Origin: CAVPDE01 sp963707125
GTDB taxonomy: Bacteria; Desulfobacterota; DSM-4660; Desulfatiglandales; HGW-15
DNA: 64,000 nt
Assembly (NCBI GenBank): GCA_963707125.1
Contig: CAVPOU010000004.1
Location: 248,001-312,000, forward strand
Direction: 5' to 3'
The notes below the pieces were generated by a model that was not told the origin of the DNA, ran no database searches, and was given only the letters and a program-made list of their open reading frames with translations. Every line of letters starts with the position of its first letter. Position 1 is the first letter of the stretch. Below are positions 8,108 through 16,025 of the stretch, piece after piece. Made by a program: the position numbers and the translations under genes.

Positions 8108-9649
8108 TTATCGATATTGCCTGGTAGTGATGTCATACTTCCGCACCTTGTAGCCGAAGATCCGTTCCGTGGTCTTTAAGGATTTGGCAGCCCTTCTCAT
8201 GTTTCCCCGGCTCGTTTTCAGGGCGTCGATCAGCAATTCCCTTTCGTATCTTTCCACGGCATCGAGCAATGTCTGGGACTGCTGGGTCCCTGTTTGCTCG
8301 GCCGTCGCGAGGGTCGGCGGCAGATGATAGGAATGGATGACCTGGTCATCACAAAGGAGAACCGACCGCTCCATGCAGTTCTCAAGCTCCCTCACATTTC
8401 CCGGCCAGTGGTACTGGACGAGAGCATCGATCGCAGGAGTCGAGATTCGCTTGATGTCCTTATTGTATTCCGTGGCATATTTCTCAAGGAAGTAGTCGGC
8501 AAGCATGAGCACATCCGCCTCTCTCTCCCTCAGGGGCGGCAGATAGATGGGGTACACATTCAGCCGGTAAAAGAGGTCCTCCCGAAAGGAGCCTCCTTCA
8601 ACTTCAGCGGCAAGGTCCTTGTTGGTCGCCGCAATGAGGCGAACATTGACCTTGATGGTCTTCGTCGCGCCAAGCCTCTCCAACTCCCTTTCCTGAAGGA
8701 CCCTGAGGAGCTTCCCCTGGCTTTCAAGAGCCAGCGCTCCGATCTCATCGAGGAAGATCGTCCCTCCGTTAGCCAGTTCGAACTTTCCCTCTTTTTGCCG
8801 GCTGGCTCCTGTAAAGGCCCCTTTTTCGTATCCGAAGAGTTCCGCCTCCACGAGGTTCGCGGGAAGGGCGGCGCAGTTGACCTTGATGAGAGGTTTTCCA
8901 GCCCGCAGGCTGTTGTAGTGGATGGCGTTTGCGACCAGTTCTTTTCCTGTGCCGCTTTCGCCAAGGAGCAGGACATTGGCGGTGCTCTTCGCCACCTGAG
9001 TGATGAGGTAAAACACTTCCTGCATCTTGCGGCTGTTGCCGATGATATTGCTGAAAGAGTACTTTTTGCTCAGTTCCTTTCTGAGCCTGAGGTTGTCCTC
9101 GCTCAGTTGCTCTTTCTCCCTCTGAATCTTGTCGAGGAGCGCCACCTTTTGGGCAATCAGGCTGCTGATGATCGTGAGAAAGCGCACGTCTTCATCCAGG
9201 GGCTTCGGCTCCTGGAGGACAAGATCCACACTCAGCGCGCCGATCACCCGGGTGCCTTCCTTGATGGGGACGCAGATGAAAGAGACTTGCCCCTTTTCGG
9301 GCTTGGCGCGCGCTCCCGTGCGACTCAAGAACAACGGCTCTGTCGTGATGTCGGGCACGGCAATCGGCTTGCCTGATTCAATCACCCGGCCTGTAATCCC
9401 TTCCCCGAGCCTGTAGCGGCCCTTGATCTTTACGGCCGCGGATATGCCGTGGGCCACTTCGATGTGGATTTCGGATGCCTCAGGGTTCAGGATCGTGATG
9501 GAGCCCCGGTTCATTCCAAGATGCTGAGACAGGAGATCCAGAACCTTATAGAGAGCCTTTTGCAGATCCATGGTCAGATGGATCGCCGTGGTGATCTCGT
9601 AAAGGCACGAGATTTTTGCCGGTTCAGCCCTGGAAATGGCCGGCTTCAT
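8108..9649 (-). CDS. NifA-family GAF/sigma-54 transcriptional activator
   Basis: 513 aa. It has a GAF sensor domain (about 15-170), a sigma-54 AAA+ domain (about 200-435) and a Fis-type helix-turn-helix at the C-terminus. Visible motifs are Walker A GESGTGKE (230-237), GAFTGA for sigma-54 contact (about 276), Walker B GGTIFLDEIG and the second-region RLNVYPIYLPPLRER. The order GAF-AAA-HTH and the end TERIFGYKVRKY match NifA-like proteins. No nif genes are present; the neighbours are glutamine-using enzymes, and glnA in this window has a sigma-54 promoter with a NifA-type upstream site. The inference is control of nitrogen assimilation rather than nitrogen fixation alone. Confidence 0.85.
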   Translation of the reverse strand: MKPAISRAEPAKISCLYEITTAIHLTMDLQKALYKVLDLLSQHLGMNRGSITILNPEASEIHIEVAHGISAAVKIKGRYRLGEGITGRVIESGKPIAVPDITTEPLFLSRTGARAKPEKGQVSFICVPIKEGTRVIGALSVDLVLQEPKPLDEDVRFLTIISSLIAQKVALLDKIQREKEQLSEDNLRLRKELSKKYSFSNIIGNSRKMQEVFYLITQVAKSTANVLLLGESGTGKELVANAIHYNSLRAGKPLIKVNCAALPANLVEAELFGYEKGAFTGASRQKEGKFELANGGTIFLDEIGALALESQGKLLRVLQERELERLGATKTIKVNVRLIAATNKDLAAEVEGGSFREDLFYRLNVYPIYLPPLREREADVLMLADYFLEKYATEYNKDIKRISTPAIDALVQYHWPGNVRELENCMERSVLLCDDQVIHSYHLPPTLATAEQTGTQQSQTLLDAVERYERELLIDALKTSRGNMRRAAKSLKTTERIFGYKVRKYDITTRQYR

Positions 9650-9680
9650 CTTTTGGGTAACCCCCTGGGAGATCTCTAAA

Positions 9681-9810
9681 AGGTGGCTGAAAAAGTAGTT
9701 TTTGTCGTCTTTGGTGTCATTCCCGCGAAAGCAAGAATCCAGTATTATATAGGTTTTCTGGACTCCCGCCTCCGCGGGAGTGACGGCCTGGTTGTGTTTT
9801 TCAGCAACCT
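9681..9810. repeat. MITE-like element with 14-bp terminal inverted repeats
   Basis: AGGTGGCTGAAAAA at 9681-9694 matches the reverse complement of TTTTTCAGCAACCT at 9797-9810 in 13 of 14 bases. The inside carries the common TCATTCCCGCGAAAGC repeat and a CCCGCCTCCGCGGGAG hairpin. A second element with the same ends lies at 61029-61177. Confidence 0.65.
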
Positions 9811-9871
9811 GCCAAAGCAGACAAGGGGAGACTACAAAAATGTAGGAGAATAAGCAATGACTATTTCCCCA

Positions 9872-11317
9872 TCATTCTTCCAGGCAGAACTTGCTGAAGC
9901 TCTCGTCGATGGGAACGGGATAATTCCCGTCAAAGCAGGCGAAACAGAGGTCTTCTCTGGGGATGTGCGTCGATTTGACCAGGTTGTCCATGCTGAGATA
10001 CCCGAGACTGTCCAGGCCGATGTAGTCCCGGATCTCCTCAACGGTCTTTCTTGCTGCGATCAGTTCCCCTCTGGTCGAGAAATCAATCCCGTAAAAGCAG
10101 GGAAAACGGTGAGGCGGACAGCTCACCAGGAGATGAATCTCCTTGGCTCCGATGGTTCTGAGCGTTTTGATCCTGGTTTTTGCCGTGGTTCCTCGAATGA
10201 TGGAATCCTCGATGATCACCACGCGGCGGTCCTTCAACAGTTCCTTCACGGGGTTGAGCTTCACCTTGACCGCGAAGTCCCTCATGCTCTGAGAGGGTTG
10301 AATGAATGTTCTCCCTACATAGTGATTTCGGATGACCCCCATCTCCAGAGGAATCCCTGAAGCCTGAGCATACCCTATAGCCGCGTAATTCCCCGAATCG
10401 GGAAAGGGCATGACAAGGTCCGCCTTCACAGGGAATTCCTCTGCCAGGAGTTGTCCCTGCTTTTTTCGGAAGAGATAGACATTCTGCCCGAAGACCGTGC
10501 TGTCAGGCCTTGAAAAGTAGATGAGCTCAAAAATGCACTGAGCCTTTCGGCTTGCTGTCTCGCACCGGATGCTCTGAACTCCGTGCGAGTTGATAATCAG
10601 AATCTCGCCAGGCTCGACTTCCCTGACGTATTCGGCTTCGACCAGATCCAGCGCACAGGTCTCTGAGGTGAGCACGTACCCGGAGTTGAGTCGGCCCAGG
10701 CAAAGGGGTCTGAACCCATGAGGGTCTCTGAACGCCAGGAGCGAATCTTCCGTCATGATCACCATGGAGTAGGCCCCCTTGACCTGGCTCATGGTCTCCA
10801 GCATGGCTCGCTCCAAGCCTTTCTTCATGGCCCTGGCAATCAGATGGAGGACCACCTCGCTGTCCGTGGTGGTTTGAAAGATTGAGCCCTCGCTTTCCAT
10901 CTGGCTGCGGATCTGACGGGCGTTGACGAGATTGCCGTTGTGGGCGATGGCCAGAGTCTTACCCAGGTGATGGATTTTCAGAGGCTGAGCGTTCATCAGG
11001 AGGGATGACCCGGTGGTGGAGTAGCGAACATGCCCCAGGGCCATGCTCCCTTTCAGTCTTGAAAGGACTTCTTCGCCGAACATGTCCGGAACCAGGCCCA
11101 TGGCTTTGTGCTCCACCACGTGCCTGCCGTCGGAAGCCACAATACCGGCGCTCTCCTGACCCCTGTGCTGCAGCGCGTACAGTCCGAAGTAGGTCAGCTT
11201 CGCAGCCTCTTCAAGGCCATAGACGGCGAAGATGCCGCACTCTTCACGAGGACGATCCTCTTCGATTTGCGATTTGTGATTTGCAATTTTTGATTTAGAA
11301 TTTCTGATTTTTTCCAT
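9872..11317 (-). CDS. purF: Amidophosphoribosyltransferase
   Basis: 481 aa from ATG 11317, which has AGGAA six bases upstream; longer starts would run deeper into carB. It makes 5-phosphoribosylamine from PRPP and glutamine, the first step of purine synthesis. After a 26-residue leader comes the N-terminal nucleophile Cys27 (REECGIFAVYG) of the class II glutaminase. The C-terminal half has the PRPP loop VVIIEDSIIRGTT. Cysteines in SCPPHRFPC and CFACFDGNYP mark the Fe-S-containing Bacillus-type enzyme. It overlaps the carB 3' end by 23 bp, so it is translated in the same operon. The leader is encoded by an AT-rich degenerate repeat (see findings). Confidence 0.93.
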   Translation of the reverse strand: MEKIRNSKSKIANHKSQIEEDRPREECGIFAVYGLEEAAKLTYFGLYALQHRGQESAGIVASDGRHVVEHKAMGLVPDMFGEEVLSRLKGSMALGHVRYSTTGSSLLMNAQPLKIHHLGKTLAIAHNGNLVNARQIRSQMESEGSIFQTTTDSEVVLHLIARAMKKGLERAMLETMSQVKGAYSMVIMTEDSLLAFRDPHGFRPLCLGRLNSGYVLTSETCALDLVEAEYVREVEPGEILIINSHGVQSIRCETASRKAQCIFELIYFSRPDSTVFGQNVYLFRKKQGQLLAEEFPVKADLVMPFPDSGNYAAIGYAQASGIPLEMGVIRNHYVGRTFIQPSQSMRDFAVKVKLNPVKELLKDRRVVIIEDSIIRGTTAKTRIKTLRTIGAKEIHLLVSCPPHRFPCFYGIDFSTRGELIAARKTVEEIRDYIGLDSLGYLSMDNLVKSTHIPREDLCFACFDGNYPVPIDESFSKFCLEE

Positions 11318-14300
11318 GGTATTCCTGAATCGTCTTAACCCCAATCTGTCCTTCAATCATGCACTTGACGGCAAGGGCTGTCGCCTTGGCCCCGGCGACT
11401 GTCGTGGTATAGGGGATGTCAAAGTTCAGGGCTGTCCTGCGGATGGAGGAGGATTCTGAAACCGCCCTTTTGCCCCTCGTGGTGTTGATCACCAAGTTGA
11501 TCTCCCTGTTCTTGACCATGTCCACAATGTTGGGTCTTCCCTCCCCCACTTTTCGCACTTCCTGATTCCTGATCCCGTAGCGCGTGAGGAAAGCAGATGT
11601 TCCTCTTGTCGCCACGATCCTGAACCCCATCAGGGAGAAAAGGGAAACCGTATCGACGATAGCCGCCTTGTCCTCATCCTTCACGCTGATCAGCACAGTG
11701 CCTGAAAGAGGTAACTTCTGTCCTGCAGCAAGCTGGGCTTTTGCAAAGGCCAGGCCGAAGTTCTCGTCAATCCCCATGACTTCCCCGGTTGATTTCATCT
11801 CCGGGCTCAGAAGGGTGTCCACTCCCGGAAACCGGGCAAAGGGGAAAACGGATTCCTTGACGGACACATGGGAAGGGGACACCTCCTTTGTCAGGCCGAG
11901 TTCTTTCAAGGTCATTCCCATGATGACCTTTGTCGCAAGCTTTGCAAAGGAAACCCCTGTTGCCTTGCTCACAAAAGGAACCGTTCGAGAGGCCCTTGGG
12001 TTTACTTCAAGGACGTAGATCAGGTCATCCTTGACCGCGTACTGGATGTTCATGAGGCCGACCACCTTCAGTTCCCTGGCCAGAGCTCTGGTCTGTTCCT
12101 TGATTCTCTCCACAATGTCCGGATTGAGGGAAATGGGAGGAAGCACACAGGCGCTGTCCCCGCTGTGAATCCCTGCTTCTTCAATGTGCTCCATGATCCC
12201 GGCCACGATCGTTTCCCTTCCGTCGGAAATAGCGTCCACATCAATCTCGATGGCATGGTCGAGAAACCGGTCGATGAGCACGGGTTTGCCGGGGGAGACC
12301 TCCACCGCATTTTTCATGTAGTACTCCAGGTCTCTCTGATCATAGACGATCTCCATGGCTCTGCCGCCGAGCACAAAAGAAGGTCGCACCAAAACAGGAT
12401 AGCCGATCCTTGAAGCCGCCTCGATTGCCTCCGACTCCTGGGTGGCAATACCGTTCTCAGGCTGACGCAAGCCGAGCCGGATCACCAATTCCTGGAACCG
12501 CCTCCGATCCTCAGCCCGGTCAATGCTGTCCGGGCTTGTGCCCAGAATCTTGACCCCTGCCTCTGCAAGGGGAACAGAAAGGTTCAGGGGGGTTTGACCT
12601 CCGAACTGGACAATGATTCCCTCCGGGTTTTCCTGTTCGACAATACTGAGGACGTCTTCCCTGGTCAGGGGTTCGAAGTAGAGCTTGTCCGACGTGTCAT
12701 AGTCTGTGCTGACCGTCTCGGGATTGCTGTTCACCATGATGCTCTCAATACCCATCTCTCTGAGAGCAAAGGAAGCCTGGACGCAGCAGTAATCAAACTC
12801 GATCCCCTGTCCGATCCGGTTGGGACCCCCTCCCAGAATGACCACTTTTTTTCGACCGCTGCGGCGAATCTCGTTTTCCTGTTCGTACGTGGAGTAGTAG
12901 TAGGGCGTGTAAGCCTCGAACTCCGCAGCGCAGGTATCCACCAGTTTGTAGACCGGTTCAACGCCGACAGTCTTTCGGATCTGGCGGATCCCCTCTTCTT
13001 CTGTTCTGAAGAGCCGTCCGAGCTGCACGTCTGAAAAGCCGTATCCTTTGACTTCTTTCAGGAAGTCCGCATCCCAGTCCTTCGGGGAAAGTCCCTGCTT
13101 GTCCATCTCCATCAGTCTTGCCCTCATGTCTACGATCTGCCGGATGTGGTGCAGGAACCAGGGGTCGATGCGGGTCAATTCATAGATCCTGTTGAGAGGG
13201 ATTCCCCTGTTAAAGGCTTCGGCAATGCAGAAGAGCCGTTTGGAGTTGGGATTGAGAAGGCCCTGTTCGAGATCCCGGAGCTCCAGGAGATGCTCATGGC
13301 TCTTGGCTGAATCCCCAAGAAGGCCGAATCGTCCGATCTCCAGAGACCGCACGGCCTTTTGCAGGGCTTCCTTGAAGGTCCGGCCGATGGCCATAGTTTC
13401 TCCTACGGATTTCATGGACGTCGTGAGCCTGTCTTCGGCGCCCGGGAACTTCTCAAAAGTCCATCGGGGAATCTTGACCACGCAGTAGTCAATCGTGGGT
13501 TCAAAGGAGGCGAGAGTCTCCCGGGTGATATCGTTTGGGATCTCGTCCAGGGTGTAGCCCACCGCGAGCTTGGCCGCTATTTTTGCGATTGGAAAACCGG
13601 TCGCTTTCGAGGCCAGGGCCGAACTTCTGGAAACCCTCGGATTCATTTCGATCACCACCCTCTCCCCTGTGTCCGGATGAATGGCGAACTGGATGTTCGA
13701 GCCGCCCGTTTCTACCCCGATTTCCCGGATAATGGCGATAGCCGAATCCCGCATGGTCTGGTATTCCCGGTCGGTCAGCGTCTGAGCAGGGGCCACGGTG
13801 ATGCTGTCCCCCGTGTGAACCCCCATGGGGTCGAAGTTTTCGATAGAGCAAATGATGACCACATTGTCTTTGAAATCCCGCATGACCTCCAGCTCAAACT
13901 CTTTCCATCCGATCAGGGATTCCTCCACAATGATCTCGGAGATCATGCTGGCATCCAGTCCGGCGCTTGCCAGAACCTCGAACTCTTCCCGATTGTAAGC
14001 GATCCCGCTGCCGATCCCGCCTAGCGTGAAGCTCGCCCGGATGATCAGAGGGTAACCGATGGTCTCCGCCGCTAGCCTGGCATCCTCCATGTTCCTCGCA
14101 ATTCCGCTCTTCGGCACCCGCAACCCGATGTGACTCATGGCATTCCGGAATTTTTCCCTGTCCTCGGCTTTCTGAATCACCGGAATCGAGGCGCCGATCA
14201 TCTCCACCCCCAGCTTCTCCAGCAACCCTGTTTCAGCGACCTTGACCGCTGTGTTGAGGCCTGTCTGGCCACCAAGAGTAGGGAGGATGGCATGGGGCCT

Positions 14301-14543
14301 TTCCCGTTCGATCACCTTGGCAACCATCTCGGGGGTGATGGGCTCAATGTAGGTGCGGTGGGCCACCTCTGGATCGGTCATGATCGTGGCAGGATTGCTG
14401 TTGATGAGCACAACCTCGTACCCTTCTTCCCTCAGCGCCTTGCAGGCCTGTGTTCCTGAATAGTCAAATTCACAGGCCTGGCCGATCACAATGGGGCCGG
14501 AACCGATGATGAGGATTTTGTTGATGTCAGTACGTTTGGGCAT
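11295..14543 (-). CDS. carB: Carbamoyl phosphate synthase large subunit
   Basis: 1082 aa, the usual length. It makes carbamoyl phosphate for arginine and pyrimidines from bicarbonate, ATP and ammonia passed on from CarA. Two homologous ATP-grasp halves are seen: the first begins MPKRTDINKILIIGSGPIVIGQ, the second around residue 555 with KKVVILGGGPNRIGQGIEFDYC. The C-terminal MGS-like allosteric domain (about 940-1082) includes GFRIVATRGTSAFL. It follows carA after a 160-bp gap and is overlapped by purF. The gap holds a TGTCTTC-type tandem repeat (about 14663-14693) and an AATCGTTTCACGATT inverted repeat. Confidence 0.96.
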   Translation of the reverse strand: MPKRTDINKILIIGSGPIVIGQACEFDYSGTQACKALREEGYEVVLINSNPATIMTDPEVAHRTYIEPITPEMVAKVIERERPHAILPTLGGQTGLNTAVKVAETGLLEKLGVEMIGASIPVIQKAEDREKFRNAMSHIGLRVPKSGIARNMEDARLAAETIGYPLIIRASFTLGGIGSGIAYNREEFEVLASAGLDASMISEIIVEESLIGWKEFELEVMRDFKDNVVIICSIENFDPMGVHTGDSITVAPAQTLTDREYQTMRDSAIAIIREIGVETGGSNIQFAIHPDTGERVVIEMNPRVSRSSALASKATGFPIAKIAAKLAVGYTLDEIPNDITRETLASFEPTIDYCVVKIPRWTFEKFPGAEDRLTTSMKSVGETMAIGRTFKEALQKAVRSLEIGRFGLLGDSAKSHEHLLELRDLEQGLLNPNSKRLFCIAEAFNRGIPLNRIYELTRIDPWFLHHIRQIVDMRARLMEMDKQGLSPKDWDADFLKEVKGYGFSDVQLGRLFRTEEEGIRQIRKTVGVEPVYKLVDTCAAEFEAYTPYYYSTYEQENEIRRSGRKKVVILGGGPNRIGQGIEFDYCCVQASFALREMGIESIMVNSNPETVSTDYDTSDKLYFEPLTREDVLSIVEQENPEGIIVQFGGQTPLNLSVPLAEAGVKILGTSPDSIDRAEDRRRFQELVIRLGLRQPENGIATQESEAIEAASRIGYPVLVRPSFVLGGRAMEIVYDQRDLEYYMKNAVEVSPGKPVLIDRFLDHAIEIDVDAISDGRETIVAGIMEHIEEAGIHSGDSACVLPPISLNPDIVERIKEQTRALARELKVVGLMNIQYAVKDDLIYVLEVNPRASRTVPFVSKATGVSFAKLATKVIMGMTLKELGLTKEVSPSHVSVKESVFPFARFPGVDTLLSPEMKSTGEVMGIDENFGLAFAKAQLAAGQKLPLSGTVLISVKDEDKAAIVDTVSLFSLMGFRIVATRGTSAFLTRYGIRNQEVRKVGEGRPNIVDMVKNREINLVINTTRGKRAVSESSSIRRTALNFDIPYTTTVAGAKATALAVKCMIEGQIGVKTIQEYHGKNQKF

Positions 14544-14662
14544 TCGTAATAAAATCGTTTCACGATTTTATAAAACGCGGCTTCGCCGCTCGTTACTTGT
14601 CACTTCTTCGCTGCTGGTGCATGTCGCTTGTTGCAGGTTGCTGTTTTTTCTCCTGCTGTCTA

Positions 14663-14693
14663 CTGTCTTCTGTCTTCTGTCTTCTGTCTTCTT
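14663..14693. repeat. Short tandem repeat (7-base CTTCTGT unit)
   Basis: About four units of CTTCTGT occur in the carA-carB gap. Such runs vary in copy number by slippage and here change only the intergenic length. Confidence 0.6.
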
Positions 14694-14701
14694 GTCACTT
14701 G

Positions 14702-15862
14702 TCACTTCTTCTCCTGCTTCTCCATCATCTCGATAAACCTGTCAAAGAGATACGTGGCATCGTGGGGACCTGGAGAGGCCTCAGGATGGTATTGGACAGA
14801 GAAGAGCGGAATCTTTTTGTGAACAAGGCCCTCAAGAGTGCCGTCATTCAAATTCACATGGCTCAGTTGGATGTCCGGATTATTGAGCGACTCGATGTCC
14901 ACGCAAAAGCCGTGATTCTGAGAAGTAATTTCCACCTTCCCCGTCGTCAGATCCTTCACAGGCTGGTTTGCGCCCCTGTGGCCGAACTTGAGCTTGAACG
15001 TCTTCCCTCCCAAGGCTAATCCGACCAGCTGATGCCCCAGGCAAATGCCGAACATGGGCCTCTCACCAATCTGCGCCCGGATGGTGTCAACCGCATAGGT
15101 AACCGCTGCCGGATCTCCAGGCCCGTTGCTCAGGAAAAGGCCGTGGGGTTCAAGTTTACTGATTGTCGCAGAATCCGTATTTGCAGGAAGGACCAGAATG
15201 GTACATCCCCTTTGTTCGAGCGAACGGAGGATGTTGTATTTCACACCGTAGTCCATGGCGACAACGCGCCATTTGCCCGGCTCATCAGGCCAGTGAAATC
15301 CCTCCAGACCCCGCTCAAGCCTGACCGGCCTCCCGTCTTGCCACAGACTGGGCTCCTTGCCTGTGACCTCCATCACCAGGTCCAGTCCTGTCATGGAAGG
15401 CGATTGTCTTGCCTTGGAGACCAGGGAATCGGGGTCGAGATCCAGAGTGGAGAGCGCTGCTCTCATGGCGCCTGCTTGCCGGATGTGTTTGGTCAGGGCC
15501 CGTGTGTCGATCCCTTCGACTCCCGGCACATGGGCCTCCCTGAGATAGTGGGCAAGGGTTTTCTGGGATCTCCAGTTGCTCGGGAACTCCTGGTATTCTT
15601 TCACCAGAAGCGCCCGGACCTGGATTCTCTCCGATTCAATATCGCTGTCATTGATCCCGTAGTTCCCGATGAGGGGATAGGTCATGGTGACCATTTGCCC
15701 GCAATAGGAAGGATCGGTCAGGATTTCCTGGTAACCGGCCATGCTGGTATTGAAGACGATTTCCCCTGTGACTTCACCGTCGCCTGTAAAGGAACGTCCC
15801 CGGAAAACCGTCCCGTCTTCAAGTGCGAGCAAAGCCTTTTTGTATTCCAGTCCAGTACCCAT
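14702..15862 (-). CDS. carA: Carbamoyl phosphate synthase small (glutaminase) subunit
   Basis: 386 aa, normal length. It hydrolyses glutamine and passes ammonia to CarB. The N-terminal CPSase small domain begins about residue 6 (KALLALEDGTVFRGRSF). The class I glutaminase domain has the nucleophile Cys in MFGICLGHQLVGLALG and the His-Glu pair in QYHPEASPGP. It is upstream of carB on the minus strand and downstream of the glutamate-synthase fusion (163-bp gap with a palindromic repeat), so one long transcript is possible but not proven. Confidence 0.96.
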   Translation of the reverse strand: MGTGLEYKKALLALEDGTVFRGRSFTGDGEVTGEIVFNTSMAGYQEILTDPSYCGQMVTMTYPLIGNYGINDSDIESERIQVRALLVKEYQEFPSNWRSQKTLAHYLREAHVPGVEGIDTRALTKHIRQAGAMRAALSTLDLDPDSLVSKARQSPSMTGLDLVMEVTGKEPSLWQDGRPVRLERGLEGFHWPDEPGKWRVVAMDYGVKYNILRSLEQRGCTILVLPANTDSATISKLEPHGLFLSNGPGDPAAVTYAVDTIRAQIGERPMFGICLGHQLVGLALGGKTFKLKFGHRGANQPVKDLTTGKVEITSQNHGFCVDIESLNNPDIQLSHVNLNDGTLEGLVHKKIPLFSVQYHPEASPGPHDATYLFDRFIEMMEKQEKK

Positions 15863-15954
15863 ATCGTTTAAGAACTAGTTCATTTCCCCGTTTTCAGCAA
15901 GGTCAAAGCATCTCTGCTGACCGACGACCGCGGACGGCGGACGGCCGACTGTGC

Positions 15955-16003
15955 AAATCCCCCCTCGCCCCCCTTTAGTAAAGGGGGACGGGAGGGGGAT
16001 TTT
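15955..16003. repeat. Palindromic intergenic repeat (AAATCCCCC...GGGGGATTT)
   Basis: AAATCCCCCCTCGCCCCCCTTT pairs with AAAGGGGGACGGGAGGGGGATTT across a four-base loop. It lies in the gltB-like/carA gap. A related copy is at 55047-55141. It could fold as a strong hairpin in RNA. Confidence 0.65.
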
Positions 16004-16025
16004 GAGTGCTCTATGCTACCTGCTG

